DNA from: Cyclaneusma minus
Taxonomy: Eukaryota > Ascomycota > Leotiomycetes > Marthamycetales > Marthamycetaceae
Assembly: GCA_037179335.1 (NCBI GenBank)
Contig: JAKZHN010000032.1
Location: forward strand, 62,001-126,000
Length of the DNA: 64,000 nucleotides
Direction of reading: 5' to 3'
A program made the position numbers and the translations under genes. The stretch's first letter is position 1. Every line of letters begins with the position of its first letter. The notes under the pieces were generated by a model. That model did no database searches and was not told the origin of the DNA. It saw nothing but the letters and a program-made list of their open reading frames with translations. Shown here piece after piece: positions 55,601-64,000 of this stretch.

Positions 55601-56339
55601 CAAGGATGGAACTGCCTATCATCACGTTGAGGGATCTCTCCCGGAAAATGTCCCGCATTATCAAGCACACAGCCAGCTTCTTGAAAATTGAGAAGTGATC
55701 GAAACCACGCCGTGTTCTTACATGTCATTATTCTCGATCAACTGTTGCATGAGCTTGCGATTCACCCACCGGCTTTGACGCCACCCAGCCAGCTACAGCA
55801 TTGGGGGCTATCTGAAAAAGAACAGTTCTGCATCAGGGATCTGCAGCACAAACCTGGCTGATCACCGAGTTCCAACAGGAGCAGGCGCTTGCATAACTAA
55901 CTGGAATGCCTCTCCCACGACCCAGCGGAGCCCTGGTGGCTCCCGTACCCTTCATTCTCTCCCATCTTCCCCGCACAACACCATCAGTCCACAACGGTGA
56001 CGATCAGGCCCTTGTGGACTGTGTCTTCAATTGAAAAAGCAGGTATCCCCCTTTCCTAGCTTTCGGGGTGAATACATACCCAGCCAGGCGTTACCGTCAA
56101 GCAGCTGCTGGCTTCTGAACCTGCGACCATTCCAACTTCAAGTTTTGGTCAGGCATTAGTGGTAGATTTTTCGCTCACGGTGGCAGGACTCATTGCCCGC
56201 ATGACGTGGTATATGTCGGTATATCACATCTCGAAGCTCCCACCTTCAGAACTCGCGGTACCTGATACATGTGGCCACTATCTTGTGACACATCTCTTCC
56301 ATGATATAGACGCGCTCTGGAGCATTCATTTCCTGCAAA
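52683..56339. other. Gene-poor stretch, no gene supported
   Basis: 3.66 kb, the longest gene-free region. Open frames (for example 54079-54636 minus and 55019-55507 plus) have no domains, conserved motifs or coding-like composition. A short (TAA)4 run sits at 53027-53039. No tRNA or recognisable transposon was seen. The last kilobase presumably includes the promoter and leader of the Zn2Cys6 gene. Confidence 0.4.
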
Positions 56340-58236
56340 ATGGCACCTCGACGCAGAGGCCGTGCAATAGGAGAGCAACGGTTGCCGGTTCTAGCTCCGA
56401 GAACGACTGGGCGTCTGCCAACAGAACTGGGTAATACAATGGATAGTGAGCGCGGTTCCGAAGACTCCGAGAAAAAGATAGTACCCGCAAGATCAAAGAC
56501 AGGGTGCTGGTATGTTGTCACCTTCTCTAGCGCAAGGAACATGCTCACATGTATGTTTCAAAACAGGAATTGCAGAGATCGCAGTATGTTTCCATCTCCA
56601 AGGCTGATAGTAACACAGTCTCAATAGATTTAGAAATCAAATGTGACGAAACAAAACCTTCTTGCATGGTATTCACCTTCGTTGCTCAAACCTACGTACT
56701 TGCAAAGCTGACACATCGGCAGAAGTGCTCCGGTAAGGGGCTCGCTTGGTAGGTCCTACGAAACGATGAGCTCTAGAAATCGATTTTTGTCGTCCTGACT
56801 GGGAGACCTAGTAACTATGACCCGGTACGGAAATGGAACTACTATAACGATAAAATAGTTGAGAGGTTGGGGGACTGCCAGGTTTGGGATTGTATGCCTC
56901 GATTTCATCCTTTGCTCTCGCAGATCCAATGCTGACACCGTTACGAACAAGCTCATCTCACAGAATATGGCTTCAATCAAACGACAGAAGATCCTATGCC
57001 GCCTTTCCAGACCCTAACAACAGACAATGAGCGAGAAAGAAAAGCCGAGTATCACCGTCCCGGTACATACATCGTCCTCGCCTTGCAAGAAACCTTTGCC
57101 AATTCGGCGGAATACCGCAAAAAGGACAGAATATTCCAGCCAAACTCGTCTCAAGATCCACATATATTCCATTATGAGCCGGGCAGCACGCCACTTCCAC
57201 TTATCGAATCTGGAGATCCGGATACTGTCATCCTCCCCGCATTTGATGGAAATGTGGAAAGTGGAATCCAAATGGAGAATTCACCGTCTCCGGCGGAAAC
57301 GACTCTGACGGAAGCGTCATCGCCTCAAACGCTACGTAACGATTGCTCTCTGGACCGCCCCGTTCCACACATTTGGGTTCCCGAGACACTTCATCGCAGC
57401 GATTCCCAATGTATGGATTGTTATCAACATATGGAACTGCCTAGTTTACTGAATCCACGTCAAGTCTATCAAAATATGGTTCTGCTAGCGCAGAAGGTCG
57501 GTCAACTCTCGCGGAGACTTCGAGCAGAGTTTGAGTTTCAAATGAATACAGGGCCAGACCAACTATACGAAACACACCGTCAGTGTCAGGTGGTAGAAAT
57601 GCTCGAACTAACCAACTCGGAGCACTTGAGATGGTATTCTTCTTTCCCGGAACTTGCTATGTCATACCCGAATCGTCCACAACTCCCTGCTGGGGTGGCA
57701 GAGTACCTCGATCAAGTAGGTGGGCTCCCAAAATGCTTTCACACACAGAATACTGACACTCAGCAGACATATGCGCTTTTTCGTCTCCTCCAAATCTATA
57801 CCTCGACTAGCGTATACCCACATCAGGCTGGCGATATCCTGGCCGAATACGAAGCAGAGCTTGCAATCGCTTGCACGGAGATTATACAGCTGGCGCAGTT
57901 TATTGTCGACGCCGCAAACTGGCAGTTGCGATTCATCGTGTTTCCCCTGTTTTTGGCAGGGTTTGCCACAAGGGATGTTGCGCAGAAAACGGCTGCCCTG
58001 AATCTTCTGGAGCAAATGGCAAAGCACAGCTATGAGGCCAAAACGGCAGCGATGTGGTGCGTTGAGACACTCACTTAGAAATAGGGGTCTCCGCTAAATC
58101 TGGGCTCTTTAGGTCTTTGTTGAACGATGTTGTGTGGAAGCAGCAGGTGGCGATGGAGAGAGGAGAACGGCCAGACGTAGACCGGGCCGAGGAGATGATG
58201 GCACGAGGTCCTGGCATTGTTATGTTTGGGTTGTGA
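56340..58236 (+). CDS. Zn2Cys6 fungal transcription factor
   Basis: Predicted nuclear regulator with an N-terminal zinc binuclear cluster and a fungal-specific domain of the fungal_trans_2 type. Exons 56340-56509, 56567-56583, 56634-56668, 56723-56748, 56812-about 56891, about 56952-58056 and 58113-58236 (about 518 aa). Spliced, the cluster reads RSKTGCWNCRDRKIKCDETKPSC, then MKCSGKGLAC, giving the six cysteines in C-x2-C-x6-C-x6-C-x2-C-x6-C order. The sixth Cys is created across a junction. The fifth intron is uncertain: 892-951 and 882-57010 (offset 56000) both keep frame. The C-terminal half has IVFPLFLAGFATRDVAQKTAALNLL, typical of the domain, and the last exon gives LLNDVVWKQQ and ends GPGIVMFGL. 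The regulated genes are unknown; no cluster surrounds it. Confidence 0.85.
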
Positions 58237-59443
58237 GGCTGTACCAGTGGGGCGATTCTCTCATCTTCGTCTGGTGCGTTTAATGATGCTTATGGAATGG
58301 TCTTTGGGTATATATATATTGATTAGTGAAGTCTTAGGGTTCTGGGGGGGCTAGCATTGTCAGGCATGTACAGCCGTATAGGGGTGTTCTTTGGAATTAA
58401 GCTTACTGCTATACGTATCAAAATATAATGAATAATACTACTGGCTCCTACAAAGAGGAAATGTTTCGATTCGTCCGTCGACATCACAGGCTCACTATGT
58501 GACAATAAGGCTACGTCGACAGCAACATCTGAGGCAATGGTGTATATACTGTCTACCCTCGAGGCACCGGACAGTAAATGTTTTGAGCCGAGTGATATAA
58601 CTATTTTTTGATTCACTTTCAGCTTACGCTTTTATTTCTCAAATGATCCTAGTCTCAGAGGCTTCGAGAAATTCGATATCTCAAACTCCTAAAGTCACGG
58701 TTCGGGGAATTATATTATCGCTTGGTACTTAGTAAAAGAATAAGGGGTGAACTAAATCTCCCTAGGCGGGTTCCAATTAGAATTTGGAAATAACTTCTTC
58801 TTTTTTCATGGCCGCCGCTCGTATGGTGTGTACATGTAATATATCTCGATTATTGGGGATCTTTATATAAGGGCTGGTAATTTCCATAATCCTTAATCAC
58901 GATTCGTCAGGGTCCCGGTCTTACTACCTCGATAACGCATCAACCAAGTAGACATTCCTAGCTATCTGAAATATTCCTGATTAAGTAAAATATCCTTAAT
59001 CACTTGGGATATTCCTGGTCAGCTAGAACAATCCCAAAGTTCAAGAATATTCCTGATTATTGGCACTAATTCTCATCAGCCTTATCGGCAGTCGCATGAT
59101 CTGTGGCGAGTGCGTATCGATTGTCGTCACATCCTGCGGCTGCGAAAAGTGGCGGACTATCAATCACTTTCAGACAACCTCCCAAACGAAGACCGGAGCA
59201 ACACGTCGAACGCGTGCCACGAACTACGACTGCCTTCGCCCTACTCCGACACTCCACCTCCCACACCCGATCCATTTCTGCGCACCCTACAGAGCATGTA
59301 TCCTGCGTCCTCATAGCTTCGACGAGATAAACTTCGTTGCCCCGCCTACCTTCACAGCGAGCGCCTTCCCTCTCTCCGACCTGCGTATTCCAGCTTCAAT
59401 CAGATCGAACTACCCTCCCATCTTGAACTGCGAATATTTCAAC
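58237..59443. promoter_or_regulatory. Intergenic region with repeat array, UBX5 promoter
   Basis: 1.2 kb between two plus-strand genes. The array at 58847-59070 is the main content. The 370 bp before the UBX5 start should hold its promoter. A frame open from 59060 runs into the UBX5 frame, but the first part is not protein-like. Confidence 0.4.
58847..59070. repeat. 19-bp dispersed tandem repeat, about 9 units
   Basis: Clear adjacent units TTAAGTAAAATATCCTTAA and TCACTTGGGATATTCCTGG, each 19 nt, within a longer run of more diverged or spaced units (GGGGATC, AATATTCCTGATTATTGG). Lies about 370-600 bp upstream of UBX5. Confidence 0.8.
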
Positions 59444-61114
59444 ATGGATGACGCTATTGAAAGCTTCACCAGCATCGCTGGCTCTACGCCTCAGATTGCC
59501 AGACACTACCTGGGCCTGACAGAAGGAAACCTTGAACAGGCCATCCAGCTCTTCTTCGATTCGCCCGACCTGGGCTCGGGATTAGCAGAGACGCCCGCGC
59601 CCTCAGCCGCCCCCCGAGCTGCTCCGTCTGGAGGAGCAAATGTCATAGACATCGACTCTGACGACGAGGAGGGTAGTGTGATGGATCTTACCGATGATAC
59701 CCCAAGTGAGCCTGCCCGCGCGCCACCAGCTGCTTCGGGAGATTACGAGGACGATGAAGCTATGGCAAGGCGAATGCAGGAAGAGCTTTACGCAGGTGGC
59801 GATTCAGCAGGAGGTTTTGGTGCTGATGGCGTTCGGGCTCCAATTGCTCGTACTACCGAGACTCTGGTTGGTCCAGGTGCCGCAGACTGGGGCGAGCCCA
59901 TGCCGGGAATGTACCAGCAGATGAGGGCATCGCAGCAGCGTCGAGGTGAGCCAGACTAGATATACCTCCATGGTCTGCGCAGAACTAACCCAGGCACAGT
60001 AGCCCGACCCGGTGTGTTCAACCAACAAGCTACAGCATCGGCCTCCTCAGCCAGTATCTGGAACGACCCCGACCCCCAAACTCGACGGGAGCGGTTGGCC
60101 GAAGCCACCGGTGGTGCATCGGAACAGAATAGCAAAACTGCAAAACTCGCCGAGCTGTATCGACCACCCTTCGAACTGATGTGCAGATTGACATGGGACG
60201 ATGCTCGGCAACAAGGCAAGAACGATGAGAAGTGGATCATGGTCAACATCCAGGATCCCTCGATCTTTGATTGCCAAGGTGTCAATCGCGATCTTTGGCG
60301 AGACGACGCCATCAAAGAAACCGTCAAGGAGCATTTCCTGTTCATGCAATACGACAAGAACGACCGGAAGGGAATGCAGTACATGCAGTACTATTTCCCA
60401 AATCGAGACAACGACGCTGCCTACCCGCATATCGCCATCGTGGACCCGCGGACTGGTGAGCAGGTCAAGGTGTGGTCTGGAAAGCCAGTGCCTAAGGCAG
60501 GCGACTTCTTGATGCAGCTTTACGAATTCCTGGATCGGTACAGCCTGAGCGTAGGCGCGAAGAATCCAGTGGCCAAGAGGAAGCCCGAGAAATCAGCCTC
60601 CCTCGATGTCGCGAAGCTGACAGACCAGGAAATGCTGGAGCTTGCGATGAAGAACAGCTTGGCGAATACTGGCGAGGCAGCTGGATCAAAGGGATATGAT
60701 CCAGATGACCTTACAAAGAGCGTGGGAGATCTGGGAGGCAAGAGCAAAGGAAAGGAGGTGGAAGAAGATTCGATGGACGTGGGCGAGGGTTCAGCATCGG
60801 AAGCCGCGACGAACACGGCTTTCGCTCAGATTTCATCTACCAATGCCCACACGGAACCTGCGAGAGATCCTGCAACGGTAACCCAGATTCAGATCCGCCA
60901 TTCCGATGGTCGCATCATTCGTCGATTCGCTCTCTCAGATCCCGTACGTCGCATCTACGAGTGGCTGAAAGCAGAACCTCTCGAAGGCAAGCAGGGAGTG
61001 GAATTCGAGCTACGAAGCATGGGCAAGGACCTGATCCAGAGCCTCGACGAGACAATCGCAGATGCGGGTCTCAAGAACGGAACGGTCATGGTGGAATACC
61101 TGCAGCAAGATTGA
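59444..61114 (+). CDS. UBX5: UBA-UAS-UBX domain Cdc48 cofactor (Ubx5-like)
   Basis: Ubiquitin-binding adaptor of the Cdc48/p97 ATPase. Exons 59444-59945 and 60000-61114 (538 aa), intron 54 nt. An N-terminal UBA-like domain (about 1-45: DDAIESFTSIAGSTPQIARH) is followed by an acidic linker. A thioredoxin-like UAS domain spans about 205-345, with WIMVNIQDPSIFDCQ, NRDLWRD and HIAIVDPRTGEQVKVW. A ubiquitin-interacting motif near 385-400 reads LTDQEMLELAMKNSL. The C-terminal UBX domain covers about 455-538, with QIRHSDGRIIRRF and SMGKDLIQSLDETI. The domain order equals yeast Ubx5 and human UBXN7, which act at ubiquitin ligases and in Cdc48-dependent DNA-protein repair. The start was set at MDDAIESF because the longer frame upstream lacks family similarity. 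Confidence 0.94.
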
Positions 61115-61461
61115 GGGGTTCAGGGGCTGTTGGCACTTCACAGCAGTATTTCTTCGTTTTCTTCTGCTGCTCTTCGAGAACGGTGCAACTGGGGGTAGAT
61201 GGAAATCATTCATGGCTGGCGTTCGTGCAAAGTGGCCTTCTCTTGGCGAATGCATTTTGCTAGCCTGCGGATATGAGGGTGTTTGCAGACAGCATGCTAA
61301 GATGCGATTTGAACCATGAGAGAGATTTTGAGCTTTCGCGGCGCAGAAATCTGACACATCATGTGTTTCCCCATAGAATAGTCACAGCCTGCCTGTATCT
61401 TTATTAATCACTATGGCTTCCTACTCTGCCCTCTCATGGAGACCACCCTGTTGTCAATGAT

Positions 61462-61710
61462 ACTGATTTCTGAGTAATTTATATTAAACCGCTAAGTGAC
61501 TAGATATTCCACTATGTCTCGAAGGTATTCCAATTACTTGAGCCAGTCCAAATCAACCACAATACAAATTGCACTCAATTACTTGAACTTCCTTTGAACA
61601 CCCGGATTCCGATTTGTCCTGATTACTTGGAATAACCCCAGTTACTTGGCTTTCTCCCGATCATTCGGATTTCTCCCAATTACTGTAATAGCCCCAATTA
61701 CTTGTAATAA
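61462..61710. repeat. 19-bp dispersed tandem repeat, about 11 units
   Basis: Units carry TTACTTGGAATAACCCCAG, TTACTTGGCTTTCTCCCGA, TCATTCGGATTTCTCCCAA and TTACTGTAATAGCCCCAA-like words. The core is shifted from GGAATATTCC to GGAATAACCC or GGATTTCTCC, a subtype shared with the array at 62133-62379. Confidence 0.85.
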
Positions 61711-61755
61711 TCGGGCTTGCCAGGGGCAAGCACGCAGCTTCCAATCGACGGTCCT

Positions 61756-61817
61756 AAATCGACCCCACGCTCCTCTGCGCGCGATCCTCGCGCGCTTCGT
61801 CACACGGAGGTCGATTT
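61756..61817. repeat. Nested inverted repeats (two-level hairpin)
   Basis: Outer arms AAATCGACC (61756-61764) and GGTCGATTT (61809-61817) are perfect complements. Between them an inner hairpin GCGCGCGA-TCC-TCGCGCGC (61777-61795) has 8-bp perfect arms and a 3-nt loop. It directly follows the repeat array. Confidence 0.7.
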
Positions 61818-61884
61818 CTTGGCTATTTTATGCAATTGTGCAAGCATTTAATGCTATATGTAATAGAAATAGGCGGATTTAAAA

Positions 61885-61914
61885 GGGGTTGGGGGTGGGA
61901 GGGGGGGGTCGGGG
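61885..61914 (+). repeat. G-rich tract with G-quadruplex potential
   Basis: Thirty bases made only of G with few T, A and C, in runs of 4, 5, 3, 8 and 4 G separated by 1-2 nt. This meets the usual four-run quadruplex pattern. It is followed at 61943-61961 by the palindrome TTTGTGCA-TAG-TGCACAAA. Confidence 0.65.
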
Positions 61915-62132
61915 CCAGAAAGTTATTCAATTATGCAAGACTTTTGTGCATAGTGCACAAAGTGTTGCGAATTACGTGAATGGCTAACCTAACCTTTTAG
62001 GCTTTCATTTTAACCCCAGGGAAAAAAAAGGCGGGAGCCACGTGCACCAAACCAACATGAACCAAATCCCACTTCCTTCCTCAGGCATCAGACCTGAACA
62101 GGTTTAGTAACTTCACAATCTAAAGATTGGAA

Positions 62133-62379
62133 GCATAACCCCAATTACTTGGAATCTCTCCTGAGTACCTACTTTGGATTTCTCCTAGTTACTTGGGATA
62201 ACCCCAATGACTTGGAATAACCCTAATATTACTTGGAATTCTCCTAACTGCTTTGATTTTTCCTGGTTACTTGGAATAACCCTAATTACTTTGAATTCTC
62301 CTGATCACTTGGAATTCTCCTAATCACTTGGAATAACCATAATTACTTGGGTTTCTCATAACTACTTGGAATAATTCAA
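62133..62379. repeat. 19-bp dispersed tandem repeat, about 13 units, best conserved
   Basis: Seven or more consecutive exact 19-nt units, for example TTACTTGGAATAACCCTAA, TTACTTTGAATTCTCCTGA, TCACTTGGAATTCTCCTAA, TCACTTGGAATAACCATAA and TTACTTGGGTTTCTCATAA. Two core subtypes alternate, one with AATAACCC and one with AATTCTCC. Confidence 0.92.
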
Positions 62380-62609
62380 ATGAGATGACTTTTCGAAGCC
62401 AGCCAGGGTATTCTCCCTTAATTCGATAGCAAACACGAGAGAACCTCCAAGTTGTCCGCCGAGCTGCCCCGCAACCGAAACCGCGCCAAACCTCGCTTCA
62501 ATGACGCTAACGGAATAACGATAATCCACTAGCGCCATTCTGAAAATTTCGCGGGCATAAAACCCACGATTTCTCGAAACTCTCTTTCGACCCTCGTGCG
62601 GCGAAAGGG

Positions 62610-62686
62610 TCACAACTGTGACCGCAGTTATATTGACAGTTTCCCCTGTACTTGGCCGCTCCTCAGTAGCGGCACGAGTGTCAGCC
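62610..62686 (+). repeat. Inverted repeat, left copy
   Basis: About 77 bp that recur, inverted and diverged, at 63358-63428. Shared words include ACAACTGTGACCGCAGTTAT and CTCAGTA. This copy has more CpG and fewer T/A than the right one. Confidence 0.8.
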
Positions 62687-63357
62687 CTTTCACAGAAGAA
62701 ACCATTGCATCCAGCTGCGCTGCCATTCGAAAGGCGCGCGCCTGCGTCCATGGATTTGCTGTGGACGTACGCCTTCAGTTTGTCTGTCATGGGCCTGAGG
62801 TGCGACGTAGGGCGCGCGTGGGTGGCCGGCTGAACATTACTTCGAACCAACTGGGGCTTTGTGTGGGATTTGTGGGCTCTGGACTAGTCGTCGAGGGATC
62901 TATGTGGTGATTGTTCGCTTGGAGGCTCGACTGGACGAGGCCCTGAGAAGAGCGATCTGGCCACTGGACTTCAAAGTCGGCTTGAGTGCGCGCTGGGAGA
63001 AGGCAGATAGAGCTGCGCTGGCGCTGCTTGGGAAGGGGAAGAGAAGCTGGCCAGATTCAGACGTCGTGTGTGTGGATTTGGCAGGTGTTTCTCGAACACT
63101 CGCCTGGGATGGATGCCCATACAACAATACAATGATGCCACCAAGTTACAGATATCTTTTGAAAAGTATCTCCATCACTTCTGCTCATCTTTTGCGTCTC
63201 GTGCCATCGGTGTACACAATGTCATTTGCATGTATTCCCGTGTCGAAGGGCAGGCAGCCTGCGACCTGATGCTCTCTTCGGTCAACCATGGAGACTCATC
63301 GACTTACCGGCATCATACAATCTGCTGATAGAAAAACCGTTCCCAGCCTGCTTCGGT

Positions 63358-63428
63358 GGCCGACACTCATGCCATTACTGAGGAATGGCCAAGGACACGG
63401 GAATGTATAACTGCGGTCACAGTTGTAA
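63358..63428 (-). repeat. Inverted repeat, right copy
   Basis: Reverse complement of 62610-62686 with a gap of about 6 nt and mostly transitions, for example GCCGCT in the left copy against GCCATT here and GAGCGG against GAATGG (read in the same orientation). The C-to-T and G-to-A direction fits repeat-induced point mutation. Confidence 0.8.
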
Positions 63429-63452
63429 CCATCTTGCCTTCTCCAACAAATC

Positions 63453-63485
63453 GCGTGCCCTACCCCCTTCGGGGGTTGGGCACGC
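63453..63485. repeat. Very stable GC-rich hairpin
   Basis: Fifteen-base arms GCGTGCCCTACCCCC and GGGGGTTGGGCACGC around a 3-nt TTC loop, with a single T-T mismatch, giving 14 base pairs. It lies 24 bp beyond the right inverted repeat copy. Confidence 0.75.
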
Positions 63486-64000
63486 ACTGCTATATCACAA
63501 GGTGCCTAGGCAGTGTTGTACTGTTCTGGGACTGGCTGGCTGTTTCTCATTCGTGATTTGAATGAGGCTAAGTTATTCAGATAACAGGTCGGCTCTTGTT
63601 TATAGAGGTCTTGCGACTGCCCTTGCCAACCCCATTCCTGGGGGCTGAGAAGGAGGTGTAGGAAAGTGTGATCCATAGACCCCCAGGACTCCCATCGCGT
63701 TTGGATCTGATTAACAGAGCTTAGGTACATTACAAGTCGCTGTCAGGGCGACCCCAATTCAAGTTCTGACTTTCTTTCACACATCTCACATGTGACAGTT
63801 CATCAGGGCATAGGCAACACAGTTACCCTGGCAGTGGCAGTTGACCTGGAAAACTCATGAAGGGCAGAAGCACGAAAGAGAAAAAGTGCTATTAAGATTA
63901 CCAAGTTGTAAGCTCCACCGCACCTTGCTCATCGGTTCGGCCAAACCCATCCACGCGGCCGGCCTGCCTTTCTTCCAGCTTTCTAAACTGAATCAGCGTT

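Larger units (their letters stand above)
61115..64000. other. Repeat-rich right end, no gene supported
   Basis: 2.9 kb after UBX5 with two repeat arrays, an inverted repeat pair, several hairpins and a G-rich tract, each listed separately. Open frames at 62362-62850 (minus) and 62859-63269 (plus) show no domain and overlap repeat sequence. The region resembles degenerate mobile-element DNA more than genes. Confidence 0.5.

Noticed and set aside
62362..62850. 162-codon minus-strand open frame
   Set aside because: It overlaps the left inverted repeat and the end of a 19-bp array; the part shared with the right copy is repeat sequence, not evidence of a conserved protein.
1..64000. Secondary-metabolite or other functional gene cluster
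   Set aside because: The MFS transporter, methyltransferase and Zn2Cys6 factor are 25-30 kb apart, separated by housekeeping genes, and no backbone synthase is present.

Overview
This 64 kb window is nuclear DNA of a filamentous ascomycete (Pezizomycotina, most likely Dothideomycetes or a close class; genus not resolved). The evidence is dense intron-bearing genes with 49-130 nt introns and GT-AG sites, plus fungal families such as Rom2, Atg7, Ecm29, Prp39, Arh1 and a Zn2Cys6 regulator. No bacterial, viral or organellar segment was recognised. Gene models were built by hand from frame continuity, splice consensus and family knowledge. Exon borders are predictions, and most close exactly in phase.

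Layout. 0-10 kb: the end of an MFS transporter (-, runs off the left edge), TMS1/serinc (+), a SWI3/RSC8 chromatin subunit (-), ETF-alpha AIM45 (+) and mitochondrial ferredoxin reductase ARH1 (-); the last two stop tail to tail 19 bp apart. 10-16 kb: a trypsin-like serine protease gene with an apparent frameshift, an uncharacterised four-helix membrane protein, then 1.5 kb of decayed repeat DNA with a tRNA-like relic. 16-31 kb: ATG7 (-) and dCMP deaminase (+) share a 305 bp promoter; then a long Rom2-type RhoGEF (-), a SAM methyltransferase (+) with an 11-nt exon, and eIF2-gamma (-). 31-43 kb: 14-3-3 (-) with 12-nt and 8-nt exons, a thioredoxin-PITH protein (+), a SERCA Ca2+-ATPase (+) and PRP39 (+). 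43-53 kb: proteasome beta-3 PUP3 (+), a small unknown gene (-), ribosomal eL36 (-) and the proteasome scaffold ECM29 (+). 53-64 kb: a gene-poor stretch, a Zn2Cys6 factor whose zinc cluster is cut into tiny exons, a UBA-UAS-UBX protein (Ubx5-like), and a repeat-rich right end.

Almost all genes are single-copy housekeeping functions (membrane biology, chromatin, mitochondrial electron transfer, autophagy, cell-wall Rho signalling, translation, splicing, proteasome). There is no secondary-metabolite or other functional cluster. The most distinctive feature is non-coding: a dispersed tandem repeat with a 19-bp unit (consensus close to TTACTTGGAATATTCCTAA, palindromic core GGAATATTCC). It occupies at least eight intergenic spaces and no recognised exon. 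The right end also carries a diverged inverted repeat pair with transition-type differences, strong hairpins and a G-rich tract.
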